Below, piece by piece: positions 35,093-42,816 of a stretch of DNA of 64,000 nt. Each line of letters opens with the position of its first letter. Position 1 is the stretch's first letter. The notes under the pieces were generated by a model, which had not been told where the DNA came from, ran no database searches, and saw only the letters and a list, made by a program, of their open reading frames with translations. The stretch lies in contig NC_007426.1 of NCBI RefSeq assembly GCF_000026045.1, positions 1,240,001 through 1,304,000 on the forward strand, given 5' to 3'. Source of the DNA: Natronomonas pharaonis DSM 2160. GTDB taxonomy: Archaea; Halobacteriota; Halobacteria; Halobacteriales; Haloarculaceae. Position numbers and translations under genes: made by a program.

Positions 35093-35596
35093 ATGCAGGC
35101 ACGCGACATTATGACCGACGAGGTCGAAACGGTAGCCCCCGACGACGATGTCGGCGACGTTCTGACACGGCTCGCCCGGGCCAACTTCAACGGGTTCCCG
35201 GTCGTCGAAGACGGGCTTTTGGTCGGCATCGTAACCCAGGGCGACTTGGTTGACCTCTTTCAGCCCTCCGACCGGACGCTGTGGATTCCGGTCGGGTTTC
35301 CGCCGTTTCTGGAATCGCTCACCTATGGCGTCGACCTCTCGTGGGACGAGTTCGACCTCGGACGCGACATGGCGAAAAACGCCGGGCGTCCGGTCAGCGA
35401 GGTAATGACCGAGGACGTCGTCACCGTCGGCCCGGACGCCGACCTCGATGCGGTGCTCGCGTTGTTGGCTGACCGGGACCGAGACATCAACCGGCTTCCG
35501 GTCGTCGACGGGGCAGGGGTCGTTCTCGGGATTATCGCCCGCGAGGACCTACTGGCGGCTCTCAAAGCGGTGCGGGACGCGGGCGATGCCACCTGA
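35093..35596 (+). CDS. Two-CBS-domain protein
   Basis: 167 residues from ATG 35,093 (MQARDIMTDEVETVAPDD). Two CBS repeats, each opening with the signature ARDIMTDEVETV and VSEVMTEDVVTV, are separated by an insert of about 40 residues (FQPSDRTLWIPVGFPPFLESLTYG). CBS pairs bind adenine nucleotides and serve as energy sensors. The insert resembles that of archaeal CBS proteins linked to transport control. The stop overlaps the next small gene by 11 bp. Confidence 0.87.
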   Translation: MQARDIMTDEVETVAPDDDVGDVLTRLARANFNGFPVVEDGLLVGIVTQGDLVDLFQPSDRTLWIPVGFPPFLESLTYGVDLSWDEFDLGRDMAKNAGRPVSEVMTEDVVTVGPDADLDAVLALLADRDRDINRLPVVDGAGVVLGIIAREDLLAALKAVRDAGDAT

Positions 35597-35804
35597 CGAG
35601 TCGGGCGGCGCCACCGTCAGACGATACACCACGAGGGCGCTCCAGTTGCTCGGCGTCGGCATCGCCGTCGCAGTGCCGTTGCTCCTTGTCGTCGCGGCCG
35701 TTGCGGCCGAGGAGCCGGGGCTCGGCCTTCTCGGTGCCTTTTTGCTTGCGGCTGCTGTGGTGCTGTATTTCAGTTCGCGCCCGCGTCGGCCGTCGGTCGA
35801 GTAA
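35586..35804 (+). CDS. 72-residue two-span membrane protein
   Basis: Starts inside the end of the CBS gene (ATG 35,586) in another frame, so the pair is translationally coupled. Two hydrophobic helices (about 20-40 and 46-62) are joined by a short acidic loop and flanked by Arg-rich ends. It has no family I can name. The overlap suggests it works with the CBS protein, perhaps as its membrane anchor. Confidence 0.65.
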   Translation: MPPDESGGATVRRYTTRALQLLGVGIAVAVPLLLVVAAVAAEEPGLGLLGAFLLAAAVVLYFSSRPRRPSVE

Positions 35805-35870
35805 TGCGAGGCGGCTGACCGGCCGGCAGGCGTTCGAAAGGTTCAGGCGGCGACGGGACGACGACCGAGC

Positions 35871-36794
35871 GTGCGCTACCGGAACACGGCGCTGTTTGTG
35901 CTTCTTGCGGCGGTCTGGGGGTCTGCCTTCGTCGCTATCAAGGCCGGCGTCGGCTCGCCCGACGCGCCGGGCTACTTTTTTGATGCGCCGGTGCTCTTTG
36001 CGGCAGTCCGATACGACATCGCCGCCGTGTTGATGTTCGCTTACGTGGCGTGGGCGACCGACCGCTGGCGGCCCCGCGGTCGCACCGAGTGGCTCGCCGT
36101 TGCCGTCGGCTCGGCGTTTATCATCGCGGGCTATCACGCGCTGTTGTTCCTCGGCCAGCGCGGCACCACGAGCGCGGCCGCCGCGGTTATCGTCTCGCTG
36201 TCCCCGGTGTTGACCACCGCCTTCGCTCGGGCATTGCTCGCCGACGAGCGACTCTCGGTGCTCGGACTCGCCGGAATGGGGGTCGGCTTTCTCGGCGTCG
36301 TTGTGCTCTCACAGCCGACACCGGCCGATATCGCTGCCTCACGGTTCGAAGCGCTCGTCTTCGCCGCGGCGCTGTGTTTTGCCCTCGGCAGCGTCTTGAC
36401 CCGGCGGCTCGATACTGACCTTCCCATCGAAACGATGGAGGCGTGGTCGATGGCTGGCGGCGCGCTTTTGATGCACGCGCTCAGTCTCGCCCTCGGTGAA
36501 ACCGTCTCCGGGGCGCCGCCGACCGATGCGCTCGTCGCGCTCGGCTACTTGGCTGTCGTCGCCAGCGCAGCCGGCTTCCTCGTGTATTTCGACCTGCTCG
36601 GCCGGCTCGGGGCAATCGAAATCAATCTCGTCTCCTATGTCGTTCCAGTCTTCGCCGCGCTTGTCGGCGTGTTGCTCCTCGGAGAGCGGGTCGACACGCC
36701 GACGGCTGCCGGGTTCCTGCTCGTCTTCGCTGGCTTCGTCATCATAAAACGGCGGGCGATACGGGCGGAAATCGCCGACAGCTACTGGCCGTAG
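35871..36794 (+). CDS. DMT superfamily transporter (EamA)
   Basis: 307 residues from GTG 35,871. Ten hydrophobic spans form two EamA repeats; the first begins FVLLAAVWGSAFVAIKAG and the second near residue 165. Conserved inner pieces include LFLGQRGTTSAAAAVIVSLSPVLT and EINLVSYVVPVFAALVGVLLLGE. These carry amino acids or other metabolites; direction and substrate are unknown. It converges with the next gene with a 13-bp overlap. Confidence 0.9.
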   Translation: MRYRNTALFVLLAAVWGSAFVAIKAGVGSPDAPGYFFDAPVLFAAVRYDIAAVLMFAYVAWATDRWRPRGRTEWLAVAVGSAFIIAGYHALLFLGQRGTTSAAAAVIVSLSPVLTTAFARALLADERLSVLGLAGMGVGFLGVVVLSQPTPADIAASRFEALVFAAALCFALGSVLTRRLDTDLPIETMEAWSMAGGALLMHALSLALGETVSGAPPTDALVALGYLAVVASAAGFLVYFDLLGRLGAIEINLVSYVVPVFAALVGVLLLGERVDTPTAAGFLLVFAGFVIIKRRAIRAEIADSYWP

Positions 36795-37003
36795 TCGTGG
36801 CCGGCCACGAGTGCGAGGACGTTGGCGACAAGCAGCGCGGTGAAGGCAAGGTACTCGAGGGGCGACCCGAGACCGCTCGCAAGTACTCCTAAGGCAAGAA
36901 ACGGCATGAGGACGGCCGTCCAGAAGGCACCAGCCTTCAGCGGCCCCGGCAGCGATGGCGGTTTCGCCACCGTCAGACGGTCGTCGGTTATGAAGGGGCT
37001 CAT
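36782..37003 (-). CDS. Small two-span membrane protein
   Basis: 73 residues: a polar N-terminus of about 25 residues, then two hydrophobic helices (about 27-45 and 50-67) ending in HDYGQ. It overlaps the 3' end of the DMT gene tail to tail. I do not recognise the family. Length and position make it plausible as a real haloarchaeal gene. Confidence 0.6.
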   Translation of the reverse strand: MSPFITDDRLTVAKPPSLPGPLKAGAFWTAVLMPFLALGVLASGLGSPLEYLAFTALLVANVLALVAGHDYGQ

Positions 37004-37160
37004 GATGGTAGATAGATGCCGCGGTACCCACTAATAACCGGACGAGGCTTCGGGCGGTTTCACCCCGTTTCATCAGGCACATGCTGTCCCTGTCTGACGT
37101 TTTACGAGGCGCATAGAACGGCTCAGACGTTTTATAATCGGCTTTGCGGCAGTTTCCCCG

Positions 37161-37586
37161 CTATCCGAGCCACGTGACCCGGACCTCGTGTTCACCCGAC
37201 GGTGTCTCGATATGCGCGGCGTCGAGCGTCGCTTCTTTGAGTTGCTGTCGCCACGCCGACAGCACCGCCTCGTGTCGCTCCCGGTGCCGTTCCTGTGTGT
37301 ATGTCTCATCCGGGTCGTTTCGGAGCGTGTCGGCCGTCTCGTCCGGTGTTGGAGCAGGCGGAACCTCCGAGACGAACCGCTCCGGTGGGATATGGAGCGG
37401 CTGCGTCGACTCGTAGCCGTGCTCGGCCCCATCGAGATGGAGACGGGCGCGCATCCGGCCGCTGAACGGCGGTGTCACGCGAAGCACTGCGTCGGCGTCG
37501 CGCCGTTCGTTCGCCTCAACCGCAGCCACGAGGTCCTCGGCGGTCACCGCGAGCACGCGAATCGCCGTCGGGTCCGTCGATGACAC
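37161..37586 (-). CDS. Conserved hypothetical soluble protein
   Basis: 141 residues, acidic, with no membrane span. The N-terminal part (AIRVLAVTAEDLVAAVEANERRDADAVLRVTPPFSGRMRARLHL) looks like a small alpha/beta domain. A helical middle (TYTQERHRERHEAVLSAWRQQL) follows, and a strand-rich end. Codon use is that of the neighbours. No function can be named. A putative promoter lies in the 64 bp before the convergently placed thioesterase. Confidence 0.65.
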   Translation of the reverse strand: MSSTDPTAIRVLAVTAEDLVAAVEANERRDADAVLRVTPPFSGRMRARLHLDGAEHGYESTQPLHIPPERFVSEVPPAPTPDETADTLRNDPDETYTQERHRERHEAVLSAWRQQLKEATLDAAHIETPSGEHEVRVTWLG

Positions 37587-37650
37587 GCCTTAGCCAATGG
37601 CCGGGGGCGATATCAGCGTGTCGGAGCCGCCATCGTCGCGTCGGGGGAGG

Positions 37651-38055
37651 TCACAGCTCCGGTTCGAACGCTTCGAACTGCTCGCGCCAGTGCTCGGGCA
37701 ACGGCCGGGAGCCGTCGCCGTCCCACGCGACGAGCGTGGTCTCAGCGGTCGCGGCCGGGTCACTGTCCGCACTCGGGGCTATCCGGTACTGCATCCGAAA
37801 GCTCGAGTCACCGAGTTCGACAACCCCGCAGGCAACGGTTACCTGTCGGTCGTCGATTGTCACCGGTTGCCGGAAGTCGACATCGAGGTTTGCCAGCACC
37901 ATGCTGCGGTCCTCGATGGGAACGCCCAGAACGCGGTCGAAATACCGGACCCGGGCCTGTTCAAGATACGTTCCGTAGACGGCGTTGTTGACGTGGCCAA
38001 GCGCGTCGATGTCCTGATACCGGACTTCAACGTCGGTGTCGAACCGGAACTCCAT
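37651..38055 (-). CDS. Hotdog-fold acyl-CoA thioesterase (4HBT family)
   Basis: 134 residues from ATG 38,055 (MEFRFDTDVEVRYQDIDALGHVNNAVYGTYLEQAR). The DxxGHVNNAxYxxYxExAR motif is the 4-hydroxybenzoyl-CoA thioesterase signature with catalytic Asp17. It hydrolyses an acyl-CoA in the cytoplasm; in haloarchaea such proteins often act on short-chain acyl-CoAs. The longer upstream frame is not conserved. The 280 bp upstream holds no gene. Confidence 0.92.
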   Translation of the reverse strand: MEFRFDTDVEVRYQDIDALGHVNNAVYGTYLEQARVRYFDRVLGVPIEDRSMVLANLDVDFRQPVTIDDRQVTVACGVVELGDSSFRMQYRIAPSADSDPAATAETTLVAWDGDGSRPLPEHWREQFEAFEPEL

Positions 38056-38335
38056 ACTGTGCGGGCGGGCGACCGGCGGAAGACGGTTTCGTTTCGGTGA
38101 AAACAGGCGCTGTTTGCCGCTGTATTTCAAAGAAGCACGCCCAAAAGGGCTCGATACACACGACAAACACCGATGGAGCCGGCTTGGGCTGGCAATTGTC
38201 CGTGATATTGTGGACACCCGTCGATGGACAATCGGTGTGGCTGAAAGTGCCGACGACTCCGGACACAGGCAGTATAATAGAAATCGCTTCGCGCGAACCG
38301 CCAGTGTTTATGTCGTTGCCGGACGCCGTCGGAGT

Positions 38336-38713
38336 ATGGCAATCCTGCACGTCTGTTTGAACGTCGCCGACGCGGACCGTGCTGTCGACTGGTACACCGA
38401 GAATCTCGGCTTCGAGGAGTCGTGGGGCTTCGAAACGGAAAGTGGGGAGACGGTCAACCGGTACGTCGCCGATGACAACGGTGTCGAACTCCAACTATCC
38501 GACACCGAGGGTGAAACGCCGTCGGAAGACGGCGACCGCTGGGACCATCTTGCCGTTTCGGTCGACGATGTCGACGCGGCCGTTGAAGCAATCGACCACC
38601 ACGGCATCCAGCAGGAACCGAGCGACCAGCCAGCCGCCGGCGCACGAACCGCCTTCATCGAGGACCCGGACGGACACGTCATCGAGCTCATCGAGCCGCT
38701 CAACGGCGAGTAG
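38336..38713 (+). CDS. VOC-family (glyoxalase/dioxygenase fold) protein
   Basis: 125 residues from ATG 38,336. Two beta-alpha-beta-beta-beta modules contain HVCLNVADADRAVDWYTENLGFEE and DHLAVSVDDVDAAVEAI, ending FIEDPDGHVIELIEP. Metal ligands fit His5, Glu51, His70 region and Glu121, by family pattern. It may be a lactoylglutathione-lyase-like or epimerase-type enzyme. A TATA-like tttatg (38,307-38,312) precedes the ATG by about 26 bp. Confidence 0.88.
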   Translation: MAILHVCLNVADADRAVDWYTENLGFEESWGFETESGETVNRYVADDNGVELQLSDTEGETPSEDGDRWDHLAVSVDDVDAAVEAIDHHGIQQEPSDQPAAGARTAFIEDPDGHVIELIEPLNGE

Positions 38714-38733
38714 ACAGCCCGAGCGTCCGGCCA

Positions 38734-39108
38734 CTAGTACGCCGAAAGCGGCACGACGACAACCGGAACGGTCGCTCCTTCGATGATGTTCCGCGCCGTC
38801 CGGCCGACCGCCGGACCAGCCTCCGGCTCGCCGGCGTGTGGGCCGATGATGAGTACATCGGCGCTTCGCTCGGTCGCAGCACCGAGCACCGCCGTCTCTA
38901 CGTCCTCGTCGTCGAGTTCCGTTGTGGTCACCTCGTGGCCGGCCAGCCGCACGGTGGCGACGTTCGTTGCGTCGCCCCCGTCGCGGCTTCCATCAGCGAC
39001 CGTCGCTACGGTGACGGTGTCGTCAGCCGCAAGCCGCGGGTCGAGATAATCGCACGCGGCGGCCGTGGTGTGTACCGAGTCAGTCGCGACGAGGTACTGT
39101 GTGCCCAT
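38734..39108 (-). CDS. Universal stress protein (UspA family)
   Basis: 124 residues from ATG 39,108 (MGTQYLVATDSVHTTAAACDYLD). Shorter than usual, because the helix-rich middle is compact. The nucleotide-loop region reads GPHAGEPEAGPAVGRTARNIIEGATVPVVVVP, a variant of G-2x-G-9x-G. It converges with the VOC gene and follows the subtilase gene on the same strand after 58 bp. Confidence 0.83.
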   Translation of the reverse strand: MGTQYLVATDSVHTTAAACDYLDPRLAADDTVTVATVADGSRDGGDATNVATVRLAGHEVTTTELDDEDVETAVLGAATERSADVLIIGPHAGEPEAGPAVGRTARNIIEGATVPVVVVPLSAY

Positions 39109-39166
39109 AGCTGTTTCTCGTCGCTCGGTATCTCGAAGCTTCTGGTCACCGCTGTTGTTGCACCAG

Positions 39167-42100
39167 CTACCCGCGTTCGACGACGGACACCGTCGTCTCC
39201 GCTCGGGCCTCTTTGCCGGCGGCGTCAACGACGGTGACCGCCGGCGTCGTCGTTCCGGTGTCGGGCGTGTACCGAACTCGCGGCGCTGTCGTCGTCCGGT
39301 CGACGTGACCGTCGCCGCTGAGGTCCCAGCGGTACTCGTCGGCCCCGGCCGGAACGTCGCTCGCGCTCGCGTTCAGCGTCGTCGGCGTTCCATCAAGCAT
39401 CCGCTCGCGGCTCGCCGACAGCGTCGCCTCCGGCGGCTCGGTTCCGACCACAAGCCGCATCGTCTCCGGCTCGCTGGCGACTGTTACGGTCTCTTCGAGC
39501 CGTGCCTCCGAGAAGACGGGCTCGTCGGGGACGTCGATGCGGACCTCGATGTCCCCAGCCAGCCGTAGCCGGCGGTCGCCGCCCGGCGCGACGAGGCTGT
39601 CGTCGCCGGAGACCGAGAGAACGTCGGCAGTGCTTCCGTTCCCGCGATGGACGACGCTGACCGTCGCGTTCTCAACCGGCAGCCCACGCTCGTCTGCGAC
39701 AGTTATTTCGACCTCGCTTGGCGCGGGTAGCGTCCGGTCGACGACGACAGCATCGGTCGTATCAACCACGCCGAGTGCGTACGCGGCGGGCCGGTCGGCA
39801 TCGGCTGAGGTGTTGAGCCGCCACGGCTCCCCGCGCCGGTACTGGAGCGCATACGAGCGGTCCTTCGGGACCTCCAGTTCGAACTGCCCGTCACCGTCGG
39901 TCCGGGTCACGAACGGCGAGCCGTCGCCATCCGGCACCGCGATGACGGTGTCATTGTCGGCGACGGGACCGTTCTCAACCGTAAGGCGGCCCGCTATCGA
40001 CCGGGTGGAGGTGTTGACCGCCGAGCCGACGTGTGCCGCGTTCGCTGTCATCGACCGTGTCCGGACGCCATCGGCCGTTGTCAGTTCGACCGCGACCGAG
40101 ACGGTGTCGGCGCTGCCCGGAACCGAGAGGTTCGCTAAGGCGGCCTCGTATCCGACCCGTGCCGACGACTGGTTCCACTCGCCGTGGGCCTCCCATGGCG
40201 GCGTCTCTTGGCCGCTAGCTGCATACCAGACGGTCGCCGACTCGACAGCCCGCGGTTCATCGATGCCGACCCGAACAGGCACGTCACCGGGGGCCACGGC
40301 ATTGTTCGCCGAGAGTCCGTCAAACGAGACATCGGTGACAAGCGGTACGGGGCCGTCGACGCCGCCCGGCAACTCAACCGCCGTTAGCGTCCGGGTTGAG
40401 AGTCGCTCATCGGGGTTGCGGCCGTCGAGGCGGACCGACGCTGCATCTGCTGTCCCTCTCGGAACGGTTACCCTCTCCTCGTGGTCGCGCAGCTGCCGGT
40501 CGTGTACCGTCTCTCCGCCGACGGTCACACGAAGTGACCCATCGCCCGCTATCTCTGCCCCGGTCCCGTCCGCCAGCGGCCGTACCTCGGTGGTTATCGA
40601 TTCGTTCGTCGCGGAAAACTGTGTGACACGTGCGATGAACGGGTGTGAGAGCGTATCGACTGCCGCCTCGCCGGCCGGGAGCGTGACCCGGAGCCCGTCG
40701 CTCCGGAGGCGCCGCTGGTGTTCGATGTCCGGGGTCCGGTGGACCCGGTGTATCGTGGCGTCCGTATCGAACCACGTAAGCTGGGAGCTATCGTTAGCGC
40801 CGCGAACCGAAAACCGCTCCTGTACCTCCGGCGGTCGGTCGACCGCCGACCGCCGAAGCCGGTAGGTTGTCGTCTCGAGGCCGTCGGCAGTTATCGTTCG
40901 TGGCATCGCCCACTTGCCACCGCGGAGTTGGTTGCCGAGTTGGAAGACCTCGCTCACGCCAGTCGAGTCGTTTTCCGTGGCGAGGAGATGCGCTGTCGTC
41001 ACTGCCGTATCCGGGTCCGGCGAAACCCTGACGGTCCGGTTGTCGACATCGAGCCGGGTTCTGGAGAGTCGCTGGGTCCCGGCAGCGGTATCGGTGCTCA
41101 GCGACGCCATCACCGACCGGTTTTCGAGCGGTCCGTACGACCCCTCCAGCGCCGCCACGTCGACACCAGCCCGTGACGTTTCTGCCTCGTCAAGCCGAAC
41201 CCGCGCTGGACCGTCGAACGCGTGTCGTTCCGACAGCAGCGACAACGAATCGGTCGGTCGGTCGATACCAGCCGACCAGAGGACGTAGGTACCGCCGCCC
41301 GCCACGAACTCGGCGGTCCCGTTCGTGAACTCCAGTGTCTCCTCGTGAGTGCCCTCCTCGGTGAACACGAGTAACTCGTCGCCATCGACGGTGCCGTTCT
41401 CCGACAGCGGCCGCTTTTCGACGGTGACACGACCCCCGCGAAGGAAGCCGACGGCGACCGACCGCGGCTCGCCGGCAACGTCGTACCGCAGTTCGCCCGC
41501 GTACGCTCCCGACGAGACCGCGGTGTCGACTACGACAGATATGTGCTCTTGACCGCCGGCCGGCACCGTCACCTCGCTTCGGTTCACAGAGAGCGCTTGG
41601 TCGGCATTGGTACCGGCGTCAGCGTTCCACAGCGGTGTGTCGAACGAAACTGTGTGTGGCTGGCTATCGTGGTTCTGGAGCGTTACCGTCCGCGTTGCTG
41701 TCCCGTCTTCTCCGATGACGCCGAAGTCGATAACGCCCGGCTCGGCGGTGACTGTCGGTTCCAACACCCGGTCGAGGTCGACAATGCCGCTTCCCGCCTC
41801 GTAGCCGGCTGTTCCGTCGAGCGGCCGGGCAGTACTGGCAAGCCGCGCCTGTACTGTCGCCGGCGAGAGGGATGGCTCCGCGGCACGTAGCTCCGCCGCC
41901 ACGCCAGCCGCGTGGGCGGCGGCGACGCTGGTTCCGGACCCCCGACGGTACGGGTCGTCCGCAGGGTCGTATGGGGCGGTCGGGGCAGTCACTCGCTCGC
42001 CGTGTGCGACGACTTCCGGCTTGAACGCCCCGTCGAGCGTCGGCCCACGTGACGACGCCGCACGGACCGCCGATTCGTTCGCTGCGCCGACCGAAATTGC

Positions 42101-42748
42101 TGCCGGAGTCGTCCCCGGTGTCGTGATTGAGCGCGTGTCGCCGCGGTTGCCCGCAGACGCCACGACGACGGTGTCTTCCTCGACGGCCCACTCGACGCTT
42201 TCGGCGACAGTTTCCGGCTCCGGGCCGACGCTGTTGAGGCTCAACAGGATGACGTCGGCGTCGGCCTCGTCGACCGCATATTCGATGCCGTCGGCCAGCC
42301 GCTTTTCGTCCGCTTCAGTGGGGTCGTCACCGACGATGCGAATATCGACGAGGTCGGCCCCCGGGGCGACGCCGGCGTGGTCGCCATCGCTTGCGGCCCC
42401 GGTTCCAGCGACCACACCGGCGACGAAGGTCCCGTGGCCGCGGCTGTCGGTGCCGTTTTCGGGATGGGTCGGGGTGTCGCCGGTCAAATCGATGCGGTCG
42501 ACGACCTGCCCGGCAAGGTCGGGGTGGCTGTCGTCGATACCGCTGTCGAGGACAGCGACGGTCACCGGGGAATCGGCGTCTGCCGGCGTCGGCTGCTCGC
42601 TTGCATCCGCCGTTCCGCCGAGTGGGCCTTCATCAACGACGACAAACACCCCAATAACGGCGACCGCGAGAACGAGCACTGCCACCAGACTGACCAGCAG
42701 CCGCCGGTCACGCGCGGAGAGCAGTTGTCGGTCACGAACGGCGGGCAT
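39167..42748 (-). CDS. Large membrane-anchored subtilase (S8 serine protease)
   Basis: 1193 residues. An uncleaved-looking N-terminal helix (about 17-38) is followed directly by the protease domain (about 60-330). The catalytic triad is complete: Asp68 (VAVLDSGID), His105 (GHGTFVAGV) and Ser274 (GSGTSVAAAHAAG), with oxyanion Asn201. No propeptide is seen, unlike secreted halolysins. Residues 330-1100 are beta-sandwich repeats with Thr/Val-rich strands. Residues about 1100-1190 are a PKD-like domain (YRWDLSGDGHVD). It is probably a surface protease facing outward. The gene lies 68 bp after the giant kinase gene on the same strand. Confidence 0.9.
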   Translation of the reverse strand: MPAVRDRQLLSARDRRLLVSLVAVLVLAVAVIGVFVVVDEGPLGGTADASEQPTPADADSPVTVAVLDSGIDDSHPDLAGQVVDRIDLTGDTPTHPENGTDSRGHGTFVAGVVAGTGAASDGDHAGVAPGADLVDIRIVGDDPTEADEKRLADGIEYAVDEADADVILLSLNSVGPEPETVAESVEWAVEEDTVVVASAGNRGDTRSITTPGTTPAAISVGAANESAVRAASSRGPTLDGAFKPEVVAHGERVTAPTAPYDPADDPYRRGSGTSVAAAHAAGVAAELRAAEPSLSPATVQARLASTARPLDGTAGYEAGSGIVDLDRVLEPTVTAEPGVIDFGVIGEDGTATRTVTLQNHDSQPHTVSFDTPLWNADAGTNADQALSVNRSEVTVPAGGQEHISVVVDTAVSSGAYAGELRYDVAGEPRSVAVGFLRGGRVTVEKRPLSENGTVDGDELLVFTEEGTHEETLEFTNGTAEFVAGGGTYVLWSAGIDRPTDSLSLLSERHAFDGPARVRLDEAETSRAGVDVAALEGSYGPLENRSVMASLSTDTAAGTQRLSRTRLDVDNRTVRVSPDPDTAVTTAHLLATENDSTGVSEVFQLGNQLRGGKWAMPRTITADGLETTTYRLRRSAVDRPPEVQERFSVRGANDSSQLTWFDTDATIHRVHRTPDIEHQRRLRSDGLRVTLPAGEAAVDTLSHPFIARVTQFSATNESITTEVRPLADGTGAEIAGDGSLRVTVGGETVHDRQLRDHEERVTVPRGTADAASVRLDGRNPDERLSTRTLTAVELPGGVDGPVPLVTDVSFDGLSANNAVAPGDVPVRVGIDEPRAVESATVWYAASGQETPPWEAHGEWNQSSARVGYEAALANLSVPGSADTVSVAVELTTADGVRTRSMTANAAHVGSAVNTSTRSIAGRLTVENGPVADNDTVIAVPDGDGSPFVTRTDGDGQFELEVPKDRSYALQYRRGEPWRLNTSADADRPAAYALGVVDTTDAVVVDRTLPAPSEVEITVADERGLPVENATVSVVHRGNGSTADVLSVSGDDSLVAPGGDRRLRLAGDIEVRIDVPDEPVFSEARLEETVTVASEPETMRLVVGTEPPEATLSASRERMLDGTPTTLNASASDVPAGADEYRWDLSGDGHVDRTTTAPRVRYTPDTGTTTPAVTVVDAAGKEARAETTVSVVERG

Positions 42749-42816
42749 TCAGCAGCGCGTACGCGCCCGCAACAAATAAGCGGCCCGGGCAGCCGGCTGG
42801 TCAGGCGCGCCGTCTG

